A stretch of 64,000 nt of DNA from Methylophilales bacterium MBRSF5 (GTDB lineage: Bacteria; Pseudomonadota; Gammaproteobacteria; Burkholderiales; Methylophilaceae): assembly GCA_001044335.1 (NCBI GenBank), contig CP011001.1, positions 1,178,001 through 1,242,000 on the forward strand, given 5' to 3'. This document shows, piece after piece, positions 19,042 through 29,701 of the stretch; the stretch's first letter is position 1, and every line of letters starts with the position of its first letter. The notes under the pieces were generated by a model, which saw nothing but the letters and a program-made list of their open reading frames with translations, ran no database searches and had not been told where the DNA came from. Position numbers and translations under genes: made by a program.

Positions 19042-19242
19042 TTAATAATCAGCACTTCTTCCTGTTGCATAGTTTTCTGGGAGATCATTTTGCCATCTAT
19101 TGCACGATCCACATTGATGATCTTCCATTGTTGGGCAGTATTTTAACCCTTTGTTATTACAAAATTTACATTCATTATTTTTATTTTTTTTGTGGATTTC
19201 TGTCGCTACTTTTGAACTTCCAAGACCGTATTTATTATCCAT
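19042..19242 (-). CDS. Small cysteine-rich hypothetical protein
   Basis: The 66-residue product is not recognised. It has two CxxC knuckles (C25-C28 and C44-C47) with H42 and C36 between them, a pattern that would bind one zinc ion. There is no signal peptide or membrane segment. It is the first gene of the minus-strand run leading into the hydrolase, thiS, thiG, apaG and mltA. It is probably real because of its spacing to the hydrolase and its cysteine pattern. Confidence 0.6.
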   Translation of the reverse strand: MDNKYGLGSSKVATEIHKKNKNNECKFCNNKGLKYCPTMEDHQCGSCNRWQNDLPENYATGRSADY

Positions 19243-19311
19243 AATAAGTAACTCATGAAGTTTAACAATATAACTATAAGTTACTCTATGTTAACTATGT
19301 TATCAAGCATG

Positions 19312-19701
19312 CTAATTGCTCCGAACAGGATTACAATTGGAAAAAACAAAGTCCATATTTTCTTGCTCTTTTAATGTTTTAATGTTCACCTGACTGTTTG
19401 AGAGTTTCAGAATCAGCATGTCGTTTTGATAAGTCTCATCGTCTATGAAATTAAGTCTATACTCCATATTTTTTAAGATAAGCCACTTATCAATGTTTTC
19501 TTCAACACCAGAAATATCTCTCAAATAAAATTCTTTGTTTTCTTCACACTGATATAACGTTGAGTCTTTTGGAGTGGTATCAAGCTCATAATAATCGGTT
19601 GATAAAACACGGCCGATCTTGTCTGTATTGACGTAAGAACATGCTTGAAAATTTAATACAACAAATAATAAGCTAATTTTTACTAAATTCTTGAATTTCA
19701 C
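19312..19701 (-). CDS. Small putative lipoprotein of unknown function
   Basis: The 129-residue protein starts with a lipoprotein signal whose lipobox FQAC places the lipidated cysteine at C21. The mature part is about 108 residues, hydrophilic, with two further cysteines that could form a disulfide. No family is recognised. Its start lies 29 bases inside the protease gene upstream, so the two are probably co-translated and may work together in the periplasm. Confidence 0.65.
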   Translation of the reverse strand: MKFKNLVKISLLFVVLNFQACSYVNTDKIGRVLSTDYYELDTTPKDSTLYQCEENKEFYLRDISGVEENIDKWLILKNMEYRLNFIDDETYQNDMLILKLSNSQVNIKTLKEQENMDFVFSNCNPVRSN

Positions 19702-20659
19702 TATCTAATTCCATGAAGACTTTTGAATGGTATTCAGATTTTACCAAATTTCCTTCATCTGCATATATTTTTGATAGCAATTGATGTGCCATAGAGTGAT
19801 TTTCTTTTTTGGCAAGCACTTCCATGAGTTCATTTTTCGATTCCTCGACCTGATTGAGATGATATAAACTTCTAGCAAAATAATATTTTGCCTCAAATGC
19901 ATTCGTTTCTTTTATCCATTCTTGAGAAATATTTTTCAATTCATTCCAATCTTCATCAAATAAGGGTTTAACTATTTTCATAAAGTAAGGAAGATTGGTT
20001 GGAGGTTCATCCCAAAAAGGAATCTGAGCTTGTGTAGTCACCTCTAAGCGCTCACCTTTTTCTATAAGCTCCTTAACTACCTCAATTGGGATTGAATAAT
20101 ATAAGGCGCCGCGCCCAGGGGTCTTAAATGTTGTAATACCTAATAGCTTTCCGGTTTCATCAAATAAACCACCACCACTTGCTCCTAAAGAAAACCATGT
20201 TGACGACTGAATCACTTTTTTACCCTTTAAATCAAAAATATCTCTGACTTTACCAATTGATGTCACCGGCCTGGTAGCATTACCACCATAGCTTTTAGCG
20301 ATTACGTTAGTGCCGTAATCAACATCAGAACTAGAACCCAATGTCACAGGCTCTAAATTAAGATATTTGAAAGTGAGAATACATATATCATGCTCCCAAT
20401 CCGCGATTAATTTTTCTGGGGGATAGCTCGTTCCATATTTTGTGACATGAATGCCTGTTGAATTTGCGATCACGTGACAATTAGTAACCACATGATCTTT
20501 TGCAACCACAACGCCTGAACCCACTCCATGGTTACCTGCCTGGTTAGCAGAATGAACTTTCACTATGGAACGATTTAATTGCAATGTTAGCTCTTGGGTA
20601 AGGCCAGCTGAATTAGAAATTGTAGGGATTAAAAAAAGGATTAATAATAATTTTTGCAT
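19673..20659 (-). CDS. Trypsin-like periplasmic serine protease with C-terminal TPR region
   Basis: A signal peptide (about residues 1-18) leads into a chymotrypsin-fold domain with the full triad: H62 in TNCHVI, D91 in EHDICIL and S161 in LGASGGG. Residues ~235-328 form helical TPR-like repeats (AKYYFARSLYHLNQ, AHQLLSKIYADEGN). There is no PDZ domain, so it is not a DegP/HtrA of the usual type. The ATG lies directly beside a 12-base inverted repeat (20660-20702), and no separate Shine-Dalgarno is visible. It is co-transcribed with the small lipoprotein gene downstream. Confidence 0.85.
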   Translation of the reverse strand: MQKLLLILFLIPTISNSAGLTQELTLQLNRSIVKVHSANQAGNHGVGSGVVVAKDHVVTNCHVIANSTGIHVTKYGTSYPPEKLIADWEHDICILTFKYLNLEPVTLGSSSDVDYGTNVIAKSYGGNATRPVTSIGKVRDIFDLKGKKVIQSSTWFSLGASGGGLFDETGKLLGITTFKTPGRGALYYSIPIEVVKELIEKGERLEVTTQAQIPFWDEPPTNLPYFMKIVKPLFDEDWNELKNISQEWIKETNAFEAKYYFARSLYHLNQVEESKNELMEVLAKKENHSMAHQLLSKIYADEGNLVKSEYHSKVFMELDSEIQEFSKN

Positions 20660-20702
20660 CGTATCTTATCAAAAGTTTATCTAATAGTTCTGATAAGATA
20701 CG
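20660..20702. repeat. Perfect 12-base inverted repeat next to the protease start codon
   Basis: CGTATCTTATCA at 20660-20671 is exactly complementary to TGATAAGATACG at 20691-20702, with a 19-base spacer. It fills most of the gap between the nrdJ C-terminal gene and the protease. There is no T run on either side, so it is not a standard intrinsic terminator. It could be an operator, or an RNA hairpin that ends at the base adjoining the AUG. Confidence 0.75.
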
Positions 20703-20719
20703 CAACAGTTAGTTCATGA

Positions 20720-21382
20720 TTAACCGCATTTACTTTCACCGCAGTTTAAGCAGGTTAGACATCCATCCATGAGAATGGCTGCTTTGGTATTACATTTTGA
20801 GCATAATTGACTATCCTTAGGAAATCCAGACTGATCAAGCTGGTCTTGATTCTTATCTAAGTACTCTTTCTTTTTTTCTTCAACTAATTTTTTTTGATGT
20901 TCATCAAGCTCTTTTGTTTTCAGCATGCCAATGTCAATCAAATGTTTTTCTAAGACCTCACCAATCTCAGCAACCAGGCTTGGAACGTACTTACCACCTT
21001 TTTTGTAATATCCACCATTAGGATCAAAAACACTTTGCAACTCTTCGAGCAAAAAAGTAACATCGCCGCCTTTACGAAAAACTGCAGACATCACTCTCGT
21101 TAATCCTACGATCCATTGAAAATGGTCCATATTTTTTGAATTAATAAATATTTCAAATGGTCTTGAGTGTTCTTGATCAGTGCCTTCATTCATCACCACG
21201 TCATTGATTGTGATATACAAAGCGTGCTCAGTAACGGGTGTTTTTACTTTATAAGTAGTTCCTCGAATATGCTCTGGTCTTTCAAGCGGCTCCCCTAGTT
21301 GAACAACATCAGCCTTAGGGGCATCGTTTTTGTCATTTAATACAGAGTAACCAACAATCTTTTTTTCAATTTTCTTTACCAT
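20720..21382 (-). CDS. nrdJ: Class II ribonucleotide reductase, C-terminal subunit (NrdJb, TSCPD domain)
   Basis: The 220-residue protein is the separately encoded C-terminal part of a split B12-dependent ribonucleotide reductase. It has a TSCPD-type domain (HALYITINDVV, FEIFINSKNMDHFQWIVGLTRV) and a C-terminal zinc-knuckle tail (LCSKCNTKA...CLTCLNCGESKCG). The terminal cysteines probably reduce the active site of the large part. It follows the catalytic gene by 9 bases and is read with it. Such splitting is known in proteobacteria such as Pseudomonas. Confidence 0.9.
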   Translation of the reverse strand: MVKKIEKKIVGYSVLNDKNDAPKADVVQLGEPLERPEHIRGTTYKVKTPVTEHALYITINDVVMNEGTDQEHSRPFEIFINSKNMDHFQWIVGLTRVMSAVFRKGGDVTFLLEELQSVFDPNGGYYKKGGKYVPSLVAEIGEVLEKHLIDIGMLKTKELDEHQKKLVEEKKKEYLDKNQDQLDQSGFPKDSQLCSKCNTKAAILMDGCLTCLNCGESKCG

Positions 21383-21391
21383 ATTTATCCC

Positions 21392-23551
21392 CTAGAACTT
21401 TCCGTAATATCCTTCTTTTAAAGCGTCATACAAGTTAGCTGCGGTGTGTTTTTCGCCGTCGTATTCAACTTCGTCGTTACCTTTTAACTCGACCGTAGAT
21501 CCGTCATCTAACTTGAATTGATACTTCGTATTTTCTAAATCTTTTTCGGTCACTAACACGCCTTGGAAAGCCTCTGGATTAAATCTAAATGTTGTACATC
21601 CTTTTAACCCTTTATCATAGGCATACATATAAATCTCTTTAAAGTCTTCAAAGTCGTAGTCTGTTGGCACATTAATAGTCTTTGAAATGGAGCTATCAAT
21701 CCATTTTTGTGCAGCCGCCTGAATATCCACATGATTTTTTGTTTTAATTGTAGATGAATCAATAAAATAATCTGGCAATACTTTATCCTCTTTTTCAGAA
21801 AAAGGCATGGCTTTATCATTGATCAAAGATCTGTAAGCCAATAATTCGAAAGAAAAAACATCTACTTTTTCCTTAGTTTTTTTACCTTCTCTAATCACGT
21901 TTCTGCTGTAATGATGGGCAAAAGATGGCTCGATACCATTACTTGCATTATTTGCTAATGATAATGAGATAGTCCCGGTTGGAGCAATTGAGCTATGGTG
22001 GCTAAATCGAACTCCATTTTCAGCGATCTCGTTTCTTAACTCTTCCGGGAACTGCTGCATATATTTGCTGTATTTTCCCATTAATACTTTACCAGCAACC
22101 TTATCTCCAACCTTGATTCCATCAGCTTTCATTTCTGGTCGCATCTGAAGCATTTGCTCAGTTATTTCAAATAACTCTTCCATGATAGGTGCAGAACCTT
22201 TTTCTTTGGCTAACTTAATGCCAACTTTCCATCCTTCTTCAGCAAGTATACGAGTCACTTCTTCAGTAAATTTAATTGATTCTGGGTCACCGTATTTAAT
22301 TTTCATCATCGTAAGTGTTGAGCCAAGGCCAAGGTAACCCATACCGTGTCGTCTTTTCTGCATGATTTCATCACGCTGCTTGCCAAGCGGGAGGCCATTA
22401 ATTTCAACGACATTATCAAGCATCCTGGTAAAAATACTGACTACTTTTTTATACTCATCCCAATCAAAATAGGCATCATCAGTAAATGGGTTTTTTACAA
22501 ACATCGTAAGATTTACTGAACCTAACAGACATGCTCCATATTCGGGAAGAGGTTGTTCCCCACAAGGGTTTGTGGCGCGAATATTTTCACAGAACCAGTT
22601 ATTGTTCATTTCATTAACGCGGTCGATCAAAATGAAACCAGGCTCTGCATAATCATAAGTTGATGCCATAATGACATCCCATAATCTTTTCGCTTTAATG
22701 GTTGAATAAACCTTGCATGCAACTTTCCCAGCATCTTTTCCTGACTCTTTGACTATGTACTTTTCTTTCACCGGCCAATCGCGCCAAACTATTTTTTCAG
22801 AATCTTTGAGGTCAAGGTTGTCTTGTTTGGCTTCTTTTTCGGTTACAGGAAAAGCTAGTTTCCAATCTGAATCTGATTTAACAGCCTCCATAAATTCTTT
22901 GGTTATCAAACAGGATAGGTTGAACTGACGAAGCCTTCCGTCCTCTCTTTTTGCTTTAATAAAATCAGTCACATCAGGATGAGAAATATCAAATGTTGCC
23001 ATTTGAGCACCTCGACGACCACCCGCACTAGATACGGTAAAGCACATACGATCATATATATCCATAAATGAAAGAGGTCCGCTGGTATATGCGCCGGCTC
23101 CTGCGACAAATGCTCCTTTTGGTCTTAAAGTTGAGAATTCATAACCGATACCACAACCTGCTTTTAAAGTAAGGCCTGCTTCATGAACTTTATCTAAAAT
23201 ATCAGTCATGCTGTCCTGAACTGCTCCCGAAACGGTGCAATTAATTGTACTGGTGGCTGGTTTGTGTTCTTTCGCACCCGCGTTCGATGTAATTCTTCCT
23301 GCTGGAATCGCGCCGTGTTGTAAAGCCCATAAGAAATTATCTTTCCATTCTTTCTTATTGGAGGGTTCTACATCCGCCAAAGCCTCTGCAACTCTTTCAT
23401 AGGTATCTTGAATCGTCTCATCGACATAATTTCCGTCCTTCTTTTTCAGTCGATATTTTTTATCCCAAATATCAACAGAAACTGACTGCATCTCTATTTT
23501 AGTTGCGACTTCGCCTTGGTCGGATTTATCTGAATGGACGGCTTCTAACAT
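21392..23551 (-). CDS. nrdJ: B12-dependent (class II) ribonucleotide reductase, catalytic subunit (NrdJa)
   Basis: NrdJ reduces ribonucleotides using adenosylcobalamin, independent of oxygen. I place the start at the ATG at 23551 (after AGGGG), not at the upstream in-frame ATG at 23629, which would add 26 atypical residues. The product is about 719 residues. It has the radical-enzyme barrel motifs STINCTVSG (redox cysteine), GCGIGYEFSTLRP, NPCGEQPLPEYGACLLGSVNL and APTGTISL. The redox C-terminus is on the separate downstream gene. Together with metH this implies dependence on B12. Transcription is likely controlled by NrdR. Confidence 0.95.
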   Translation of the reverse strand: MLEAVHSDKSDQGEVATKIEMQSVSVDIWDKKYRLKKKDGNYVDETIQDTYERVAEALADVEPSNKKEWKDNFLWALQHGAIPAGRITSNAGAKEHKPATSTINCTVSGAVQDSMTDILDKVHEAGLTLKAGCGIGYEFSTLRPKGAFVAGAGAYTSGPLSFMDIYDRMCFTVSSAGGRRGAQMATFDISHPDVTDFIKAKREDGRLRQFNLSCLITKEFMEAVKSDSDWKLAFPVTEKEAKQDNLDLKDSEKIVWRDWPVKEKYIVKESGKDAGKVACKVYSTIKAKRLWDVIMASTYDYAEPGFILIDRVNEMNNNWFCENIRATNPCGEQPLPEYGACLLGSVNLTMFVKNPFTDDAYFDWDEYKKVVSIFTRMLDNVVEINGLPLGKQRDEIMQKRRHGMGYLGLGSTLTMMKIKYGDPESIKFTEEVTRILAEEGWKVGIKLAKEKGSAPIMEELFEITEQMLQMRPEMKADGIKVGDKVAGKVLMGKYSKYMQQFPEELRNEIAENGVRFSHHSSIAPTGTISLSLANNASNGIEPSFAHHYSRNVIREGKKTKEKVDVFSFELLAYRSLINDKAMPFSEKEDKVLPDYFIDSSTIKTKNHVDIQAAAQKWIDSSISKTINVPTDYDFEDFKEIYMYAYDKGLKGCTTFRFNPEAFQGVLVTEKDLENTKYQFKLDDGSTVELKGNDEVEYDGEKHTAANLYDALKEGYYGKF

Positions 23552-23624
23552 GAATTTCCCCTGAAATATATTGCAAAAAAAATGATAATTAAGAAAATTG
23601 TAGCAATTCTTTAAATCATTTAAA

Positions 23625-23642
23625 ACCACAATATGTTGTGGT
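23625..23642 (-). promoter_or_regulatory. NrdR box 1 (strong palindrome)
   Basis: The site ACCACAATATGTTGTGGT has seven-base arms (ACCACAA / TTGTGGT) around TATG, matching the NrdR consensus acaCwAtATaTwGtgt. It begins just downstream of the inferred nrdJ start site, where bound repressor would block transcription. Confidence 0.75.
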
Positions 23643-23653
23643 CTTTAATCAAT

Positions 23654-23681
23654 ATTGTAACATCAAATTGTGGTTGGTCAA
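23654..23681 (-). promoter_or_regulatory. Sigma-70 promoter for the nrdJ pair
   Basis: On the minus strand TTGACC (plus 23676-23681) and TACAAT (plus 23654-23659) are separated by 16 bases, a strong -35/-10 pair. Transcription would begin near 23647, about 95 bases before the preferred nrdJ ATG. NrdR-like sites lie in the spacer and immediately downstream. Confidence 0.75.
23659..23674 (-). promoter_or_regulatory. NrdR box 2 (half-conserved)
   Basis: AACATCAAATTGTGGT has the conserved TTGTGGT arm and a degenerate second arm. It lies exactly 32 bases from box 1, three helical turns, the usual spacing of paired NrdR boxes. It occupies the spacer between the -35 and -10 elements. Confidence 0.6.
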
Positions 23682-23744
23682 TACATAAAATTGCTCAAAA
23701 TTAGTGCAATAATGATAAAAAGTATATAAATCAAAGACTTCAGG

Positions 23745-25034
23745 ATGAAATTTTTTTTTAGAGGTAAAATAACAATAATTATGAGATTTTTTTTATATCA
23801 GTTACTTATTCACATTCTTATTGTTTTGTCTCCCATAAAGTTTATTTACCGGAGCATCAAACAACCTGATTACTTAAAACATTTAGCTGAACGATATGGA
23901 GTATACAATCTTAAAAATATCAAAAATAATGATCTGATTTGGTTTCATTGTGTGTCTTTAGGAGAAACTAAAGCCATCAACAGTTTACTATCGCACTTAG
24001 TTCCCAGATTTAAAGATAAATTTTTTTTAGTTACTCATTCAACTCCCACCGGAAGAAATACTGAAATTTATAATTCAAACAGAATATTTCGAGCTTACCT
24101 GTGTTTTGATAGTTGGTTTTTAAACAAACTTTTTTTAAATTATTTTAAACCTAAGGTTGCGATTTTTTTAGAAACAGAGATTTGGCCAGGAATAACTAAA
24201 GAACTAAAATTAAGAAAAATTCCATCCCTATTGGTTAATGCAAGATTGTCCGATAAATCTCTAACAAAATACCAACACATCAAATATTTTATTAAACCAA
24301 CTTTTGATTCATTTGATTTGATCATAGCGCAGTCAGAACATGATAAGAATAATTTCAAGTCAATTACTGATAATAAAATTCAGATTTGTAGTAACTTAAA
24401 ATTTAATCAGCCCATTACAGAATTAACGCCATCTGAAAAAAATAAATTTAAAAAACTTTTAAACATAAATTCTAAAAAAGTTATTTCTTTGATCAGTTCA
24501 AGAAAAGGAGAGGAAGAGCTATTTTTAAAACAAATAAAGTTATTAAAGAACTTTAATGATTTTACATTTATGATTATCCCAAGGCACCCTCAGCGCTTCA
24601 AGGAAGTAGAAACGCTTGTATTGAAAAATGGGTATGCTTGTAATTTAGCTAGCCATCCAAAAAAAACTAATCAATCCAACACCATAGTTCTTGGAAACAC
24701 CATGGGTGAAATGAATAAATATATTTCGATTAGTGATTTAGTTTTAATTGGTGGTAGTTTCAAAAACTTTGGCTCCCAAAGCCCAGTTGAGTCTCTATTA
24801 TTAAAAACTCCATGTTTAGTTGGTCCATCCATTTATAATTTTTTATCGATCATACAACATGGAATAGCTGCAAAAGTAATCAAACAAATTACACCTGATG
24901 CCATAGCTGTTGAAATAAATAATTTTTTTAAAACCAAAAATAAAAAAGTTTTTGAACAACATTTAAATAAATTTCTTTTAAAGAATAAAAAAGATGAAGA
25001 GAAGGTTATTCAGCTGATTAGCAAATATTTTTAA
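23745..25034 (+). CDS. waaA: 3-deoxy-D-manno-octulosonic acid (Kdo) transferase
   Basis: WaaA attaches Kdo residues to lipid IVA in LPS inner-core synthesis at the cytoplasmic face of the inner membrane. The 429-residue frame has an N-terminal membrane anchor, the WFHCVSLGETKA segment, the catalytic-region motif ETEIWPG, LVNARLSDKS and the GT-B C-terminal VLIGGSFKNFGSQSPVE. The start may be the ATG at 23745, or the ATG at 23781 after a distant GAGGT. Composition is extremely AT-rich (10 G+C in 24421-24480). Its end overlaps the convergent isochorismatase-like gene by 17 bases. Confidence 0.92.
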   Translation: MKFFFRGKITIIMRFFLYQLLIHILIVLSPIKFIYRSIKQPDYLKHLAERYGVYNLKNIKNNDLIWFHCVSLGETKAINSLLSHLVPRFKDKFFLVTHSTPTGRNTEIYNSNRIFRAYLCFDSWFLNKLFLNYFKPKVAIFLETEIWPGITKELKLRKIPSLLVNARLSDKSLTKYQHIKYFIKPTFDSFDLIIAQSEHDKNNFKSITDNKIQICSNLKFNQPITELTPSEKNKFKKLLNINSKKVISLISSRKGEEELFLKQIKLLKNFNDFTFMIIPRHPQRFKEVETLVLKNGYACNLASHPKKTNQSNTIVLGNTMGEMNKYISISDLVLIGGSFKNFGSQSPVESLLLKTPCLVGPSIYNFLSIIQHGIAAKVIKQITPDAIAVEINNFFKTKNKKVFEQHLNKFLLKNKKDEEKVIQLISKYF

Positions 25035-25572
25035 TTAATGGTGCGATTGTTTTAAAGCTTGGGTTATCAGAATTTTTTAACCATTCAAATACGATTGATT
25101 CGACATTAGTTAGAATACAACCAACATCGCGCAGTCTGAAAATTGCATTTTGTTTATTTAAAATATTTCTTGATACTATGGCATCTTCTAAGATGTATAC
25201 TTTTTTACCTTGATCAATCAAATCGAGTGCCGTTTGTAGTATACATATATGTGACTCCATTCCAGCTAAAATAATTTGGTCTCTGGTTTCTATTAGTTTG
25301 GAATTAAACTTTGGCTCATCCACACATGAGAAAGCTGTTTTTTCAATAAAGCTTGCATGGGTTAAAAAAGGAATCATACTAGAGAGTGTTTTACCAAGGC
25401 CCTGGGGATACTGCTCAGTGACTAGAACTGGAATTTCTTCAATTTTAGCTAAAGTAGCAATAAGCTCACAACGTTGAATCATTTTATTAACCACTTCTTT
25501 AGGCATTGCGCCTGCAAGCTTGTCTTGCATGTCAATAATGACTAATTGACTTCTCTGTATTTCAGCTTTCAT
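25018..25572 (-). CDS. Isochorismatase-family cysteine hydrolase
   Basis: The 184-residue protein has the family triad: aspartate in VIIDMQDKL (D14), lysine in EKTAFS and cysteine in GMESHICILQTA. It resembles the YcaC-like group of small hydrolases whose substrates are mostly unknown. It is the last gene of the PCMT-like/tolC run, overlapping tolC by 11 bases. It converges with waaA. Confidence 0.87.
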   Translation of the reverse strand: MKAEIQRSQLVIIDMQDKLAGAMPKEVVNKMIQRCELIATLAKIEEIPVLVTEQYPQGLGKTLSSMIPFLTHASFIEKTAFSCVDEPKFNSKLIETRDQIILAGMESHICILQTALDLIDQGKKVYILEDAIVSRNILNKQNAIFRLRDVGCILTNVESIVFEWLKNSDNPSFKTIAPLIKNIC

Positions 25573-26953
25573 CTTCCTGACTAACCGTTAAATATTTGTT
25601 AATTTCTTCTAGATCTTTAATCGATAAAGTTCCAACAGTATGCTTCAAGTTTAACAGATTCTTCAAATAATTATACCTAGAAGATAGTAAATCATATTTT
25701 GCAGAAAATAACATTTGTTGAGCATTCAACACCTCAACACTATTTCTTAGACCTTCTCTAAAGCCGACTTGTGTGGACTTTAATTGCAGCTCAGATGATT
25801 TTAAAGCTTGCTGATAAGCATCAATTGCTGAAAGGTTAGTTTGAAGATTTAAATACGCCTCTCTTACCTCTAATTCAACTTGCCTTTTTAAGGCCTCAGC
25901 TTCTTGAATTGACTTTTCTTTTAATAATTCTGCTTCTCTAATTTTTGATGAAGTAAACCCACCAGAAAAAATTGGAATATTTATCTCAACGCCAATCGTA
26001 TCTGAGTAATTTCTTAAACCAAAAGCATATCCATCCTTATCCCAGGTTCTCCTTCTTGCAGCAAGAGCATCTATGGTTGGATACTGATCCCCTTTACGAA
26101 CATCAATTTCTTTTCTGGCAACCTCTACTTCAGCATCCTTAATTAAAATAGCTACACTGTTTTGCATTGCAATGTCTACCCACTCTTCTGGGAGGTTGTC
26201 CATTTTTTCAAATGAAATAAAATTCATTAGAGGTTTAAGTACGCCAGGTAATTCTCCGGTAATGGCTTCAATCTCTCTTTTTTTAATCTTTAATTCTTTA
26301 ACTGCATTAAGCAAATCCACTTCCATTAAATCTTTTTTGGTTTTAGCTTCATTAATATCAGTGATAGATATTAATCCTGCTTCAAATTTTATTTCAGCTT
26401 CCCGAAGTTGTTCTTGAATCGCTAATCTTTGAGTTTGAATGAGATCAACTTTATCTTTTGCCAACAGTGATTCAAAATAAAGCTCGGATACCTTCATCAT
26501 TAAATCTTGCTGAACTAAATGATATTTTTTATCAGCCAAACTGGTTTGTGCAAGAATTTGCTTATATGTTGAATAGGCAGAATAATTAAAAAGAGGTTGA
26601 CGGATTACAATATTATAACCATAGGCATCATAATCGGCTTTAGTTCCCCTGGTAAATAAACTGCTACCAAGTGCTGCATCTGTATTTAAAAATTTTCTCT
26701 CTTGGTTACGATCATCATAATTCATTGTGGCTGAAATAGATGGAAGAAAAAGTGAACGGCCCTGATTGATTAATTCTTTAACCGCTTCATTTTGAAATTT
26801 TTCAGAAGATAAGACGGGATCATTTTGTAAGGCTTGAAGATATAACTCAAAAAGATCTTTCTCTTCAGCAGTTACATGACTGAAATAAAAAAAGATTAGA
26901 AAAAGAGTAAATAAATTCTTTAGCCTTAAAATAAAAATTTGTTTGGCTCCCAT
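25562..26953 (-). CDS. tolC: TolC-family outer-membrane efflux channel
   Basis: The 463-residue protein has a signal peptide (ending near residue 29, VTAEEKD), then two repeats of long coiled-coil helices and short barrel strands typical of TolC. The first begins FELYLQALQNDPVLSSEKFQ. The second half ends with VEVLNAQQMLFSAKYDLLSSRYNYLKNLLNLKHTVG, the hallmark TolC closing region. TolC forms the outer-membrane tunnel for type I secretion and drug efflux. It overlaps the upstream methyltransferase gene by 28 bases. No inner-membrane pump partners are in the window. Confidence 0.93.
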   Translation of the reverse strand: MGAKQIFILRLKNLFTLFLIFFYFSHVTAEEKDLFELYLQALQNDPVLSSEKFQNEAVKELINQGRSLFLPSISATMNYDDRNQERKFLNTDAALGSSLFTRGTKADYDAYGYNIVIRQPLFNYSAYSTYKQILAQTSLADKKYHLVQQDLMMKVSELYFESLLAKDKVDLIQTQRLAIQEQLREAEIKFEAGLISITDINEAKTKKDLMEVDLLNAVKELKIKKREIEAITGELPGVLKPLMNFISFEKMDNLPEEWVDIAMQNSVAILIKDAEVEVARKEIDVRKGDQYPTIDALAARRRTWDKDGYAFGLRNYSDTIGVEINIPIFSGGFTSSKIREAELLKEKSIQEAEALKRQVELEVREAYLNLQTNLSAIDAYQQALKSSELQLKSTQVGFREGLRNSVEVLNAQQMLFSAKYDLLSSRYNYLKNLLNLKHTVGTLSIKDLEEINKYLTVSQEDES

Positions 26954-27579
26954 GATTCAATAAGCTGAGGAATTGAGGCCTCAAACATTGTTTGAGCACT
27001 ATATTCTGAATCAGATAATCTTTTAATTACTTTTGCATGCTGAAGCGATTGATCGCCTTCGAAAATAAACAGTTGTCCATCAATATTGAGTTGCTCTCTC
27101 AATCCTGGAGGCTCTTTCACATGCGATGCAGTAAATACAATAAGGTCATATGGGGCTTCTTGGTAATACCCATTAAACCCGTTGCTTACAATGTACTTAA
27201 CGTTATTTAACTTATTTTTTTTAAGTAATTGTTGTGCATGCGCAATAAACTCTGAGTCGATATCAACTGTGTATAACTCTTTAACATGACTTGCCAATAA
27301 AGCTGCAAAAAAGCCACTACCGGTTCCAATATGTAAGGCTTTCATTTTTTTATTCAACTCTAGCGAATCGATTATTTTTGCTTCAACTTTTGGAGCTAAC
27401 ATTGAAGCACTAGCATTAATTGGAATTTCTAAATCAGCAAATGCTAAGCCTTGATATTTTGAAGGTACAAAAAGTTTACGATCGTATTTTCTAAATAAAT
27501 CTAGAACAGATTCATTAAGAACATTCCATGTTCTTATCTGCTGTTCAATCATATTAAATTTACTTTTTTCAGAATGCAT
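26926..27579 (-). CDS. Protein-L-isoaspartate O-methyltransferase-like protein
   Basis: The 217-residue Rossmann-fold methyltransferase has the PCMT-like opening MIEQQIRTWNVL and an S-adenosylmethionine loop HIGTGSGFFAALLA followed by VDIDSEF. It belongs to the shorter PCMT-like group often found next to tolC in betaproteobacteria. Whether it repairs isoaspartate is uncertain. The start may be the ATG at 27579 or the internal one nine codons later. It is divergent from thiC and leads tolC and the isochorismatase-like gene. Confidence 0.85.
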   Translation of the reverse strand: MHSEKSKFNMIEQQIRTWNVLNESVLDLFRKYDRKLFVPSKYQGLAFADLEIPINASASMLAPKVEAKIIDSLELNKKMKALHIGTGSGFFAALLASHVKELYTVDIDSEFIAHAQQLLKKNKLNNVKYIVSNGFNGYYQEAPYDLIVFTASHVKEPPGLREQLNIDGQLFIFEGDQSLQHAKVIKRLSDSEYSAQTMFEASIPQLIESWEPNKFLF

Positions 27580-27653
27580 ATATGTCTTTGAATAGTATTA
27601 AAAAATAATACTTGAATTATATCTTATATTTTTGGTCGTTAAGACTGAAGGCA

Positions 27654-27682
27654 TTAACCTAAATTCATAATTTATGTACAAT
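27654..27682 (+). promoter_or_regulatory. Probable promoter of thiC
   Basis: TTAACC (27654-27659) and TACAAT (27677-27682) with a 17-base spacer make a plausible sigma-70 promoter. Its start point, near 27689, falls just ahead of the TPP riboswitch. Confidence 0.55.
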
Positions 27683-27691
27683 GTTTAAATA

Positions 27692-27756
27692 TTTGCTGGG
27701 GGTCAATTTTATATTGTGAGAAACACCCTTGGAACCTGATTCGGATAATACCGACG

Positions 27757-27769
<13 letters not shown>
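27692..27769 (+). ncRNA. TPP riboswitch aptamer (THI element)
   Basis: The conserved thi-box segments are all present: GCTGGGGGTC at the 5' side, GTGAGAAACACCCTT, GGAACCTGATTCGGATAAT and the closing ACCGACGTAGGGAATGC. P1 forms between TTTGC (27692-27696) and GCAAA (27765-27769). It binds thiamine pyrophosphate and turns off thiC when the cofactor is plentiful. Confidence 0.97.
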
Positions 27770-29695
<1,926 letters not shown>

Positions 29696-29701
29696 ACTTC
29701 A

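Noticed and set aside
19240-19290. Repeats AGTAACT / AGTTACT in the gap before the lipoprotein gene
   Set aside because: Short, imperfect and AT-rich, with long spacing; not distinguishable from chance.
23552-23629. The upstream ATG as nrdJ start
   Set aside because: It adds 26 residues rich in Asn, Phe and Cys unlike NrdJ, and the AGGGG ribosome site points to the ATG at 23551. The longer form would also overlap the NrdR box region.
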